DNA of 64,000 nucleotides from contig NZ_FOWP01000007.1 of NCBI RefSeq assembly GCF_900115475.1, positions 124,001-188,000 on the forward strand, read 5' to 3'. The notes below the pieces were generated by a model. The model saw only the letters and a list, made by a program, of their open reading frames with translations, did no database searches and was not told the DNA's origin. Shown here one piece after another: positions 1-8,605 of this stretch (position 1 is its first letter; each line of letters opens with the position of its first letter). Source of the stretch: Ectopseudomonas composti. GTDB lineage: Bacteria > Pseudomonadota > Gammaproteobacteria > Pseudomonadales > Pseudomonadaceae. Both the position numbers and the translations under genes were made by a program.

Positions 1-444
1 AGCGACCCAGAGCTGCAACGCCACGGCGATGAACACTTCGTTCACGCCCTGCGCCTGCGCCAGCGTATCGGTGAGCTGGCGCGCAGCAGCCGGGTCGACC
101 CGGCGCCACTGCACAGCGCCGCTCTACTCCAGCGCATGGGCGAGCTGGCCCTGCTGGATCAGGCACAACGCTGGCGCAGTGCCGGCCGAGAGCTGGACGA
201 GCCGACCCTGGAAACCGCCCTGCAGCGCCATAGCAGCCAACTGGCCAATCGCCTCAAGGCACACTGGCGCTTACCTATAGCACTGCGCGAGCTGATCGGC
301 GCCTGCTACGCCCTGCCCCCTGGCAATACCCGACGTGACACAGTGGTGATGCGCCTGGCCTGCGCCGAGTTGCTGGGCGCCGAGACGCAGGAGATTGCAC
401 GTCTTAGGCGTCTCGCCGGCCTGGCCCGGACAAGCGCACGATGA
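1..444 (+). CDS. HDOD-domain protein, C-terminal part (5' end outside window)
   Basis: The reading frame is open from base 1 and ends at TGA 442-444, so only the last 147 residues are present. The sequence is all helical. It contains a stretch typical of the C-terminal half of HDOD signalling proteins (IALRELIGACYALPP, then RLACAELLGAE). HDOD proteins are non-catalytic relatives of HD-GYP phosphodiesterases and are common next to two-component and c-di-GMP genes. The stop overlaps the ATG of the histidine kinase (ATGA at 441-444), which implies translational coupling, so the protein is probably part of the same signalling module. The upstream part, perhaps an EAL or REC domain, cannot be seen. 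The family call is from sequence feel only. Confidence 0.6.
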   Translation, partial: SDPELQRHGDEHFVHALRLRQRIGELARSSRVDPAPLHSAALLQRMGELALLDQAQRWRSAGRELDEPTLETALQRHSSQLANRLKAHWRLPIALRELIGACYALPPGNTRRDTVVMRLACAELLGAETQEIARLRRLAGLARTSAR

Positions 445-3400
445 CCGGCAGCCCCAGGCCGATTTCCATTCGCTGGATCGTGGTCGGCGGCAGCCTGTGC
501 CTGGCGTTGTTCTTCGCTTTTCTCGGGCACCAGGCGCTGCACGAACGAGAGGCGCTGTGGCAGCTGCAGATGAACAAGCAGGCCGAGGCGCAGCGTCTGG
601 CACTGCAGAGCTTTCAACATGGCCTGCGTGAACGTGCACAACTGCTGGCCGAGGCCATCGCCGCCGACGCCTGGGTGACCGATCTGGTGCGTCAGGCTGC
701 GGTCCTGCCCGAGGATGACCCCAGCGACCTGACCAGCATCCGCAACCAGCTCTACACCCGCCTGGCGCCGCGTTGGCGCAACATGCAGCTGCACCGCCCG
801 TTCCGCCTCTACGTTCATATGCAGAATGACGCACGCATCCTGCTGCGGGTGCATGACCCCGCGCGCTTTGGCGATACCCAAGAGGCCATGCGCCCATTGC
901 TGCTGGACACCCAGCGCAGCGGCGACAGCCACGCAGAGCTTACGCTCACCCAGGACAGCATCGGTATTCGCGCCGCCGCCCCATTGCGGGTCGACAGCCG
1001 CGAAGGCCAACGCCAGGTGGGCGCCATCAGCGTGGCGATAGATGTGCTCAACGACCTGCCCCAGCTCGACCAGGACCTCGGCGCCGGCATCGCCCTGCTG
1101 CTCAATGCAATGCCCGAGTCGGACGCACAGGACGCTAGCGCACCGGCCTGGCGCCTGATTCAACAGTCTCGCCCACAGGCGCAGACCTGGCTGCAAGCGG
1201 GTCTACTGCCCTCGCCCAGTGCAGGCAACAGCCAGCGCCTGCTGGAAGATGGCGGGCAACATTACCTGCTCAGCCAGCTGTCGATGGCGAGCTCACCACA
1301 ACCCGGCGCGCCAGCCATGGCCACGGTACTGACCTGGCGTGACGTCAGCGAGCTGTATGCCGTGCATGAGCACGACAAACGCTGGCTGGTGGTGAAGTGG
1401 ATACTGGCCTGGTGCGGCGCCGAAGCCCTACTGATGATCCTCCTGCGCACGACACGTCGCAGCACCCAGCGTCTGATGCAGCGCCAGCAAAGCGCGCTGC
1501 ACGCCCTCAACGAGATTTCCGCACTATCGAGCCTAAGCGGCAAGGAGCAACTGCGCGAAGCGCTGCGCATGGGCGCCAAGTACTTCGATATGCCGCTCGG
1601 TGTGATCGGCATGATCGACGCCGATCACTACCGCGTACTGGTCCAGGTCTGCCCTGACACGCAGCTCGAAGACGGCCAGACCTTCGCCCTCGGTGAAACC
1701 TATTGCAGCCTGACCTACGCCCAGGACGACATCCTCTGCATCGAGCACATGGCCAGTTCGCCCTACCGCGAACACGCCTGCTACGCCCGCTTCACCCTGG
1801 AAAGCTACATCGGCACGGCGATCTGGGTCGATGGTCGCCGGGTCGGCACCCTGGCCTTCTGCGACCAGCATCCACGTGACCACCAGTTCGACGAGAACGA
1901 ACGCGAATTCCTGCGCCTGTTCGCTCGCTGGGTCGGCGCTACCCTGGAGCGCGAACAACAGCAGCAAGCGCGGCAAAACCTGCTCGAGCGCCTGGCCAGC
2001 ATCATCGAAGGCACCGACGTCGGCACCTGGGAGTGGAACGTACAGAGCGGCGCCACCGTGTTCAACGAACGCTGGGCGCAGATGCTCGGCTACCGACTCG
2101 AAGAGCTGCAGCCCACCAGTGTCGAAACCTGGAAGCACTTCTGTCACCCGGATGATCGCGAGCCCAGCGAACGCATACTGCGACGCCACTTCGCTGGCGA
2201 GATAGCCTTCTACGATCGGCAGATACGCATGCAGCACCGAGATGGCCGCTGGCTGTGGGTACAGGTGCGCGGGCGCCTCTCCAGCCGCGACGAGCAAGGT
2301 CGACCGCTGCTGATGTATGGCACCCACACGGACATCAGCGCGGCGCGGCAGCGTGAGGATGCGGTGATCGAGGCGCGAGCGTTCCTGCAGACCGTGCTGG
2401 ATTCGGCCAGCGGCGTTGCCATCATCGCCACCGACCCGAACGGCCTGATCACCCTCTTCAACTCTGGTGCAGAGCGTCTACTGGGCTATAGCAGCGACGC
2501 CGTGATCGGTCAGATGACGCCCGAACGCTTCCATCTGCCCAGTGAAATTGATGCTCGGGCCCAGCAGCTCAGCATCAGTTGCGGACATCCGGTCAGCGGC
2601 TTCCAGGTCTTCACTCACAACGTACGCAATGGCGAGTCGGAAACCCGCCAGTGGACGTACCTGCACAAGGACGGCAGCCAGCGCTTGGTCAACCTCACCA
2701 CCAATGCCATCTTCGACTCCAGCGGCCAGATCACCGGCTTTCTCGGCATCGCCAGCGACATCAGCGCCCTGCAGCAAGCCACTCGCGCACTGCAGCAGAG
2801 CGAAAGTCGCTTCCGTGGCCTGGTCGCCAACCTGCCCGGCGTGGTCTATCGCTGCGCCAACGACAGCGACTGGAGCATGCGTTACATCAGCGACGAGATC
2901 TTCAGCCTGACAGGCTACCCACCCAGCGACTTCATCGACAATCGCGTGCGCAGCTTCTCCAGCATCGTGCACCCGGACGACCTGCCCATCACCTACCGGG
3001 CCAACGACAGCATCGCCCGGCACGAGGTGCTCGAACTGACCTACCGCCTACGCCATGCCGACGGTCACAGTGTCTGGGTACGCGAGAAAGGCCGTGGCGA
3101 GTACGACGCCCAGGGCCGCCTGGTGTGGATCGACGGGTTCATCTGGGACATCAGCGAACGCAAGGTGATGGAGGACGAACTGCGCCTGAGCCAGCAACTG
3201 TTCAGCAGCGCCTTCGCCACGGCGCCACAAGGCATGGCACTGGTGGCTATCGACGGGCGCTGGCTGGAGGTCAACGACGAGCTGTGCCGCATGCTCGGCT
3301 ACAGCCGCGAGGAAATGCTCGCCCTCGACTTCCAGCACATCACCCACCCGGACGATCTCGACGCCGACCTGCGCAACGTCGACGATCTGCTGGCCGGGCG

Positions 3401-4604
3401 CATCAGCGCCTATCAGATGGAAAAGCGTTATCTGGACAAACAGGGCCAGGTGCTCTGGGTGCTGCTCAGCAGCGCGCTGGTGCGCAACACCCAGGGCCAG
3501 CCCGTGCACCTGGTCGCGCAGATCCAGGACTTCAGCGACCGGGTCGCCGCCGAGCGCGCGATTCGCGAACGCGAGCATTACCTGCGCACCCTGCTCGACA
3601 ACGTCATCGACGCCATCGTCACCCTCGACGACCAGGGTCAGATCGAAACCTTCAACCACGCAGCCGAACGCATCTTTGCCTACCGCCAGGCCGACGTCGC
3701 CGGCCAGAGCATCGCCAAGCTAATCCCGAGCATGGCCAACGACACCCTGCGCCAAGGCTGCGCCAGTGACCAGATTCGTGAGATGGAAGGTCTGCGCCAG
3801 GGCGGCGAACGCTTCCCCGTGGAGTTGGCGATGTCGCAGATCAGTCACCAGGGTCAGGTGCGCTTCATCGCGGTGATCCGCGACATCGCCGAACGCAAAC
3901 GCATCGAGCAGATGAAGAACGAGTTCGTTTCCACCGTCAGCCATGAACTGCGCACGCCACTGACCGCTATCGCCGGCTCGCTGGGTCTGATCAACGGCGG
4001 TGCACTCGGCACCGTACCACCACCCATGGCGCACATGCTGAGCATCGCCGAGGCCAACAGCCAGCGCCTGAGCGCACTGATCAATGACCTGCTGGACATG
4101 GAAAAACTGGTTGCCGGCAAGATGCATTTCGACCTCCAGCGCAGGCCCCTCAAACCATTGCTGGAATTGGCACTGCTGCATAACCAGCCGTATGCCGACC
4201 AGCATCAGGTGCGCCTCGAACTGCATGCCGAGCACGACGCCGAAGTACGAGTCGATGCCCAGCGCCTGGCCCAGGTGCTGGCCAACCTGTTGTCCAACGC
4301 CGCCAAGTTCTCACCGCCTGGGGCCGTGGTGCAGGTCGGCCTGGAAGCAGCGGGCGACAGGCTGCGGGTCAACGTGCGCGATCAGGGGCCGGGTATACCC
4401 GCGGCGTTCCATTCGCGCATCTTCGCCAAGTTCTCCCAGGCCGACTCTGGCGACACCCGGCAGAAAGGCGGTACCGGCCTGGGCCTGGCGATCTGCAAGG
4501 AGATCATCGAACGCATGCATGGGCGTATCGGTTTCAGCTCGCTACCTGGTCAGGGCGCGACCTTCTGGTTCGAACTGCCGCGCGTCGATGAAAACGAGAC
4601 ATGA
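441..4604 (+). CDS. Membrane-bound multi-PAS/GAF sensor histidine kinase
   Basis: This is a 1387-residue kinase. TM1 lies at about residues 12-29 and TM2 at about 315-336. They flank a periplasmic sensor of about 285 residues whose LYVHMQNDARILLRVHDP stretch resembles double-Cache (dCache_3-like) domains. After TM2 come a GAF domain (about 365-505), then about five PAS/PAC units (about 515-1155; repeated HPDD and WxDGxxxDISxR-type ends). Next is HisKA with the phosphoacceptor His1168 in TVSHELRTPL, then HATPase_c (NLLSNAAKFSPPG, DQGPGIP, GTGLGLAICKEI). There is no receiver domain in the protein. The next two genes supply REC and Hpt domains, so it should feed a multistep relay ending in a GGDEF protein. 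The ATG at 441 overlaps the previous stop. The ligand is unknown. Confidence 0.93.
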   Translation: MTGSPRPISIRWIVVGGSLCLALFFAFLGHQALHEREALWQLQMNKQAEAQRLALQSFQHGLRERAQLLAEAIAADAWVTDLVRQAAVLPEDDPSDLTSIRNQLYTRLAPRWRNMQLHRPFRLYVHMQNDARILLRVHDPARFGDTQEAMRPLLLDTQRSGDSHAELTLTQDSIGIRAAAPLRVDSREGQRQVGAISVAIDVLNDLPQLDQDLGAGIALLLNAMPESDAQDASAPAWRLIQQSRPQAQTWLQAGLLPSPSAGNSQRLLEDGGQHYLLSQLSMASSPQPGAPAMATVLTWRDVSELYAVHEHDKRWLVVKWILAWCGAEALLMILLRTTRRSTQRLMQRQQSALHALNEISALSSLSGKEQLREALRMGAKYFDMPLGVIGMIDADHYRVLVQVCPDTQLEDGQTFALGETYCSLTYAQDDILCIEHMASSPYREHACYARFTLESYIGTAIWVDGRRVGTLAFCDQHPRDHQFDENEREFLRLFARWVGATLEREQQQQARQNLLERLASIIEGTDVGTWEWNVQSGATVFNERWAQMLGYRLEELQPTSVETWKHFCHPDDREPSERILRRHFAGEIAFYDRQIRMQHRDGRWLWVQVRGRLSSRDEQGRPLLMYGTHTDISAARQREDAVIEARAFLQTVLDSASGVAIIATDPNGLITLFNSGAERLLGYSSDAVIGQMTPERFHLPSEIDARAQQLSISCGHPVSGFQVFTHNVRNGESETRQWTYLHKDGSQRLVNLTTNAIFDSSGQITGFLGIASDISALQQATRALQQSESRFRGLVANLPGVVYRCANDSDWSMRYISDEIFSLTGYPPSDFIDNRVRSFSSIVHPDDLPITYRANDSIARHEVLELTYRLRHADGHSVWVREKGRGEYDAQGRLVWIDGFIWDISERKVMEDELRLSQQLFSSAFATAPQGMALVAIDGRWLEVNDELCRMLGYSREEMLALDFQHITHPDDLDADLRNVDDLLAGRISAYQMEKRYLDKQGQVLWVLLSSALVRNTQGQPVHLVAQIQDFSDRVAAERAIREREHYLRTLLDNVIDAIVTLDDQGQIETFNHAAERIFAYRQADVAGQSIAKLIPSMANDTLRQGCASDQIREMEGLRQGGERFPVELAMSQISHQGQVRFIAVIRDIAERKRIEQMKNEFVSTVSHELRTPLTAIAGSLGLINGGALGTVPPPMAHMLSIAEANSQRLSALINDLLDMEKLVAGKMHFDLQRRPLKPLLELALLHNQPYADQHQVRLELHAEHDAEVRVDAQRLAQVLANLLSNAAKFSPPGAVVQVGLEAAGDRLRVNVRDQGPGIPAAFHSRIFAKFSQADSGDTRQKGGTGLGLAICKEIIERMHGRIGFSSLPGQGATFWFELPRVDENET

Positions 4605-4668
4605 ACCCTGCGCAAGGCTACAAAGCTGTACCACACTGCAGAAACAGCCAACGGCCGGGGAGACCGTC

Positions 4669-5055
4669 ATGACTGAGCTCAAGCGCATCCTGCATGTCGA
4701 GGACGACCCGTCGATCCAGGCCGTGGCCAAGGTCGCGCTGGAGGCCGTCGGCGGCTTTCAGGTGCTGAGCTGCGCCAGTGGCCAGGAGGCGCTCGACCAA
4801 GTGCAGGGCTTCGCGCCCGACTTCATTCTGCTCGACGTGATGATGCCCGGCATGGATGGACCCAAGACCCTGGAGCTGATTGGTCAACTGGTCGACACCA
4901 CACACATTCCGGTGGCCTTCATGACCGCCAAGGTGCAGCCCGACGAAGTCGCCCACTACCTCAGCCTCGGTGCTCATGGCGTGATCATCAAACCGTTCGA
5001 CCCGATGCAGCTCGCCGCCCAGGTGCGGCAGATCTGGAACCAACGCCATGGATAA
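4669..5055 (+). CDS. Single-domain response regulator (CheY-like)
   Basis: The protein has 128 residues and is only a receiver domain. Acidic residues E11-D12-D13, phosphoacceptor Asp56 (FILLDVMMPGMDG), Thr at about 86 and Lys108 (IIKPFD) are all present, so it should be phosphorylatable. The start is ATG 4669, preceded by GGGGAG at about 4657. The open frame extends far upstream, but that part overlaps the kinase in another frame and is a shadow. The 3' end overlaps the next gene by 8 nt. It lies between a kinase lacking REC and a cyclase carrying Hpt, so it is the likely phosphate shuttle from His1168 of the kinase to the Hpt histidine. No output domain is present. Confidence 0.9.
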   Translation: MTELKRILHVEDDPSIQAVAKVALEAVGGFQVLSCASGQEALDQVQGFAPDFILLDVMMPGMDGPKTLELIGQLVDTTHIPVAFMTAKVQPDEVAHYLSLGAHGVIIKPFDPMQLAAQVRQIWNQRHG

Positions 5056-6730
5056 ACACGAAGGCAGTGCCGTCCCTCAGGCGCTGCAGCAACACCTGCA
5101 ACAGCTTGGCCAGCAATTCAGCGAACGCTTGAACCAGGAACTGCCGCAACTGGCACAACAGGCTGGACAACTGCTGGATGCCAATGAAACCGAGCGCAAG
5201 CGCCTGCTGCAGGAGCTGCGTCATCAGTTGCATCGCCTGGCCGGCAGCGCCGGCACCTTCGGCTTCAGCCAGCTCGGCCAGCAGGCGCGCGATCTGGAGC
5301 AGCACGCCGAACGCTGGATGGAGCGCCTGCTGCGGCAACAACAGAGCCTCAACGAGTTCGTCGCTGCCTTGCAGGTACTCGGCGAGCAACCGGTCAGCGC
5401 CGGCCCCCCCGCCGAACCGGCAGGCAAGGCGCGCAAGCTGCCACGCCAGGAGGACGACAGCCGCACCATTTACATTCTCGAAGGCGAAGCGGCCGTCGGC
5501 GAAAACATGCGCCAGACGCTGAGCAACTTCGGCTACCGCGCCGAGCACTTCAATTCCATCGCCAGCCTCGACACCGCACTGCAACAGCAGTTACCCGATG
5601 CGCTGATCATCGACGCGAAACTGCCCGGCGAGGCCAGTTGCGGCCTGGATTATGCCCACCAGCTGCGTGATCGCCTGGACGAGCCTCTACCGCTGCTGGT
5701 GCTCACCGACCAGCAGGACGACTTCGCCACCCAGCTGCATGCCGTGCGCGCGGGCGCCATGGGCCTGTTCAGCAAGCCGGTGGACATTCCACAGCTGGAA
5801 AGCCGTCTCGAACGTTGCTTCTCGCAGCAGAGCGGTGAGCCCTACCGCGTACTGATAGCCGACGATGACCATGACCTGGCCAGCCGCTACAGCCTGGTGC
5901 TGCGCGATGCCGGCATGCTGGTGGAGATACTCAGCGAGCCGGCGCGCATCTTCGCCCACCTGCGCGACTTCAACCCGGAGGTGGTGCTGCTCGACGTCAA
6001 CATGCCGCACTGCACTGGCCCCGAGCTGGCGCAGATCATCCGCTGCAACGACGACTGGCTGCGCATCCCGATCATCTACCTGTCAGCAGAAACCGATATC
6101 GGCAAGCAGATGAACGCGCTGATCAAGGCCGGCGACGATTTCGTCACCAAACCCATATCCGACAACGCCCTGGTCGCCACCGTGTTCTCCCGCGCTCAGC
6201 GCGCACGCCTACTCTCCGACGCCCTGGCGCGCGACAGCCTTACCGGCCTGCTCAAGCACGCAGATATCAAGGAACAGGTGGCCATCGAACTGGAGCGCGC
6301 TTTGCGCAGCGGTGACCGCGCCAGTGTGGTGATGCTGGATATCGACCACTTCAAGCGGGTCAATGACGAACACGGTCATGCCGCTGGCGACAACGTCATC
6401 CGCGCCCTGGCCAACCTGCTGCGCCAGCGCCTGCGCCGCGTCGACAGCCTGGGTCGCTACGGTGGCGAGGAATTTCTCGCCGTATTGCCGGACTGCACGC
6501 CGGAGCAGGCACGCCTGATCGTCGACGAGATTCGCCAGCGCTTCGCCGAGCTGCGTTTCATCGCCGACGGCGGAGAGTTTTCCGTGACCCTCAGCGCCGG
6601 TATCGCCGGCACCGACGTCAACAGCGACGCCGAGCAACTGCGTGAACGTGCGGACAAGGCTCTATACGCTGCCAAGCACAGCGGGCGCAATCAGGTGCAG
6701 ATAGCGGCCTCGGAAGAGCATCGCGGCTAA
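5048..6730 (+). CDS. Hpt-REC-REC-GGDEF diguanylate cyclase
   Basis: The protein has 560 residues. It begins with an Hpt domain (about 1-110; His62 in LHRLAGSAGTFG). REC1 (about 140-257) follows, with Asp189 and Lys243 but a degenerate acidic pocket (LEGE instead of DD). REC2 (about 266-380) has an intact pocket (ADDD 271-274), Asp316 and Lys368. The GGDEF domain (about 395-552) carries an active-site GGEEF (472-476) and an RxxD inhibitory site (463-466) at the canonical five-residue spacing. It should therefore make c-di-GMP from GTP with product inhibition, under control of the upstream kinase and REC protein. ATG 5048 overlaps the REC gene by 8 nt. The TAA stop (6728-6730) lies inside a palindromic repeat. 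Confidence 0.93.
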   Translation: MDKHEGSAVPQALQQHLQQLGQQFSERLNQELPQLAQQAGQLLDANETERKRLLQELRHQLHRLAGSAGTFGFSQLGQQARDLEQHAERWMERLLRQQQSLNEFVAALQVLGEQPVSAGPPAEPAGKARKLPRQEDDSRTIYILEGEAAVGENMRQTLSNFGYRAEHFNSIASLDTALQQQLPDALIIDAKLPGEASCGLDYAHQLRDRLDEPLPLLVLTDQQDDFATQLHAVRAGAMGLFSKPVDIPQLESRLERCFSQQSGEPYRVLIADDDHDLASRYSLVLRDAGMLVEILSEPARIFAHLRDFNPEVVLLDVNMPHCTGPELAQIIRCNDDWLRIPIIYLSAETDIGKQMNALIKAGDDFVTKPISDNALVATVFSRAQRARLLSDALARDSLTGLLKHADIKEQVAIELERALRSGDRASVVMLDIDHFKRVNDEHGHAAGDNVIRALANLLRQRLRRVDSLGRYGGEEFLAVLPDCTPEQARLIVDEIRQRFAELRFIADGGEFSVTLSAGIAGTDVNSDAEQLRERADKALYAAKHSGRNQVQIAASEEHRG

Positions 6731-6780
6731 AGCCGCTCCTACACCAGCACCACACTCCGTAGGAGCGGCTTCAGCCGCGA
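6721..6780. repeat. Paired REP-like palindrome (type A)
   Basis: Two inverted copies (6721-6742 and 6759-6780) of the element with core GAGCGGCTTCAGCCGC are separated by 16 nt and lie between the convergent cyclase and cysW genes. The left copy contains the TAA stop of the cyclase. It can form a long hairpin and may serve both genes as an end structure. The same element recurs in this window near 37.1, 38.5, 44.3, 50.8 and 61.4 kb. Confidence 0.85.
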
Positions 6781-6827
6781 TGGTCATAAAGGCTATAGCG
6801 GAGTGTCACCCGCCAATGCCACCCCGA

Positions 6828-7655
6828 TCACGCTTCGGCGCGTTGCATCAGACGACGCTGGCGCCACTCCATGAAGGTCTTGAGAAACAGCGTAAGCAGC
6901 GCCATGCAGGCCAGCAGGCCTGCAGCGGTGAAGGCGGCGGCGGGCTTGTAGTCGTTGTTGAGCTGATCGACCAACAGCGGCAGGGTCAGGGTCTGGTTGA
7001 TGATGGTGCCGGACACCACCGACACCGCGCCGAACTCACCGACCGCGCGCGCGTTGGTCACCACCACGCCGTACAGCAGTGCCCACTTGATCTTCGGCAA
7101 GCTGATGCGGCGGAAGATCTGCCAGCCGCTGGCGCCCAGGCACATGGCGGCGGCTTCCTCGTCCTGGCCCTGGGCCTGCATCACCGGAATCAGGATGCGC
7201 GCCACGTAGGGCGCGGTGACGAACACGGTGACCATGACGATGCCCGGCCAGGCGAACATCAGTTGCATGCCGTTATCGTAGAACCAGCGGCCGATGAAGC
7301 TTTCCAGGCCGTACACCACCAGATAGCAAAGACCAGCGACCACCGGCGACACCGCGTAAGGGATGTCGATCAGCGTGGTCAGCAGCTTGCGCCCGCGGAA
7401 GTCGTAATGGGTCACGCACCAGGCCAGGCAGATGCCGAAGCACAGGTTCAGCGGCACGGTGATCGCTGCCACCAGCAGGGTCAGACCAATGGCGTGGAGC
7501 ATGTAGTCCTCGCCGAGGTTGCTCCACAGCAGGCCCAGCCCGCCGGCCAGCGCCTTGCTGAAGATCAGCGCCAGCGGCACCAGCAGAATCAGCGCCACGA
7601 ACAGGAGACCGAGGATTACCAGCGCCCACTGGCGCCAATCTTGGGGCTTTTTCAT
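6828..7655 (-). CDS. cysW: Sulfate ABC transporter permease CysW
   Basis: The inner-membrane permease has 275 residues and about six membrane helices. The binding-protein-dependent transport loop is in EEAAAMCLGASGWQIFRRI. It pairs with CysT to form the sulfate/thiosulfate channel. I take ATG 7655, which overlaps the cysT stop as ATGA and has AAGG just before it. An in-frame ATG at 7673 would add six residues but has no Shine-Dalgarno. In most pseudomonads cysA (ATPase) follows directly. Here only 97 nt with a REP pair separate cysW from a convergent signalling gene, so the ATPase must come from elsewhere. Confidence 0.9.
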   Translation of the reverse strand: MKKPQDWRQWALVILGLLFVALILLVPLALIFSKALAGGLGLLWSNLGEDYMLHAIGLTLLVAAITVPLNLCFGICLAWCVTHYDFRGRKLLTTLIDIPYAVSPVVAGLCYLVVYGLESFIGRWFYDNGMQLMFAWPGIVMVTVFVTAPYVARILIPVMQAQGQDEEAAAMCLGASGWQIFRRISLPKIKWALLYGVVVTNARAVGEFGAVSVVSGTIINQTLTLPLLVDQLNNDYKPAAAFTAAGLLACMALLTLFLKTFMEWRQRRLMQRAEA

Positions 7656-8491
7656 CGACCTTGCCGTTGCCATGCGAACAGACGCCCCTGCACGACCTGC
7701 AGGAGGAACAGAAGAGCCAGCGACGCGAGCAGGATCACCGAAGCGATGGCCGCCGCCGCCGGGTAATTGAATTCCTGCAGACGGACGAAAATCATCAGCG
7801 AGCTGACCTCTGTCTTATAGGGAATGTTGCCGGCGATCATGATCACCGCGCCGAACTCGCCGAGGCTGCGAATGAACGCCTGCGAGCCACCGGTGACCAG
7901 TGCCGGCGCCAGGGTCGGCAGGATCACCTTGCGGAAGGTCTGCACACGGCTGGCGCCGAGGGTGCGCGCGGCCTCTTCGTATTCCGAGCCGAGATCCTGC
8001 AACACCGGCTGCACGGTGCGCACCACAAAGGGGATGCTGGTGAACACCATCGCCACCACGATACCGGCGTAGACATAGGCCACCTTGAAGCCCAACCACT
8101 GGCCGATCCAACCATTGGGCACGAGCAGCGCGGCCAGGGTCAGACCGGCTACCGAGGTCGGCAGGGCGAAAGGCAGGTCGATCAGCGCATCGACCATACG
8201 CCGGCCAGGGAAGTCGTAGCGGGTGATGATCCAGGCCAGCAGCAGGCCGATCACCAGCACCGCCAGGGTCGAGTAGAACGCCGCCGAGATGGTCACCTTG
8301 TAGGTCTGCACCACGCGCGGATCGCTGATGGCGAACCAGTACTGCGCCCAGGTCATGTCGCTGACGTACAGCAGCAGCGCCGACAGCGGCAGCAGGATCA
8401 CCAGCGAGAGGTACAGCACACTGACGCCGAAGCTCAGGCCGAAGCCAGGCAGCAGCGGGGTCTGCAGGAAGAACAGCGTCGGTTTACTCAC
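7652..8491 (-). CDS. cysT: Sulfate ABC transporter permease CysT (CysU)
   Basis: The integral membrane permease has 279 residues. The EAA loop is in EEAARTLGASRVQTFRKV. The N-terminal PGFGLSFGVSVLYLSLVILLP stretch is typical of CysT. The start is chosen as GTG 8491, which gives the usual family length. A TTG 48 nt further upstream (8539) would start inside a perfect intergenic hairpin and is unlikely. It lies downstream of sbp and overlaps cysW (ATGA). The protein works with periplasmic Sbp and an ATPase of the CysA type to import sulfate for cysteine synthesis. Confidence 0.9.
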   Translation of the reverse strand: MSKPTLFFLQTPLLPGFGLSFGVSVLYLSLVILLPLSALLLYVSDMTWAQYWFAISDPRVVQTYKVTISAAFYSTLAVLVIGLLLAWIITRYDFPGRRMVDALIDLPFALPTSVAGLTLAALLVPNGWIGQWLGFKVAYVYAGIVVAMVFTSIPFVVRTVQPVLQDLGSEYEEAARTLGASRVQTFRKVILPTLAPALVTGGSQAFIRSLGEFGAVIMIAGNIPYKTEVSSLMIFVRLQEFNYPAAAAIASVILLASLALLFLLQVVQGRLFAWQRQGR

Positions 8492-8515
8492 GAAAAGCTC
8501 GGCTCTACAAATGCA

Positions 8516-8540
8516 GTTGGCCGCCAATAAGGCGGCCAAC
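8516..8540 (-). promoter_or_regulatory. Intercistronic hairpin between sbp and cysT
   Basis: A perfect 10-bp inverted repeat (GTTGGCCGCC / GGCGGCCAAC, 5-nt loop AATAA) lies 25 nt upstream of the cysT start. No T-run follows on either strand, so an mRNA-processing or stability element (more Sbp than permease) is more likely than a full terminator. Just upstream (8564-8590) is a GGCGGGTTGCACCCGCC palindrome of repeat type. Confidence 0.55.
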
Positions 8541-8605
8541 GGACCATTACGATGCTCTCACTCATGGCTGGCGGGTTGCACCCGCCCTACGCCAGAGCGC
8601 CGCTA

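Noticed and set aside
271..1196. Long open frames on the minus strand opposite the histidine kinase
   Set aside because: They are shadows of a strongly coding plus-strand gene in GC-rich DNA, with biased composition and no family motifs.
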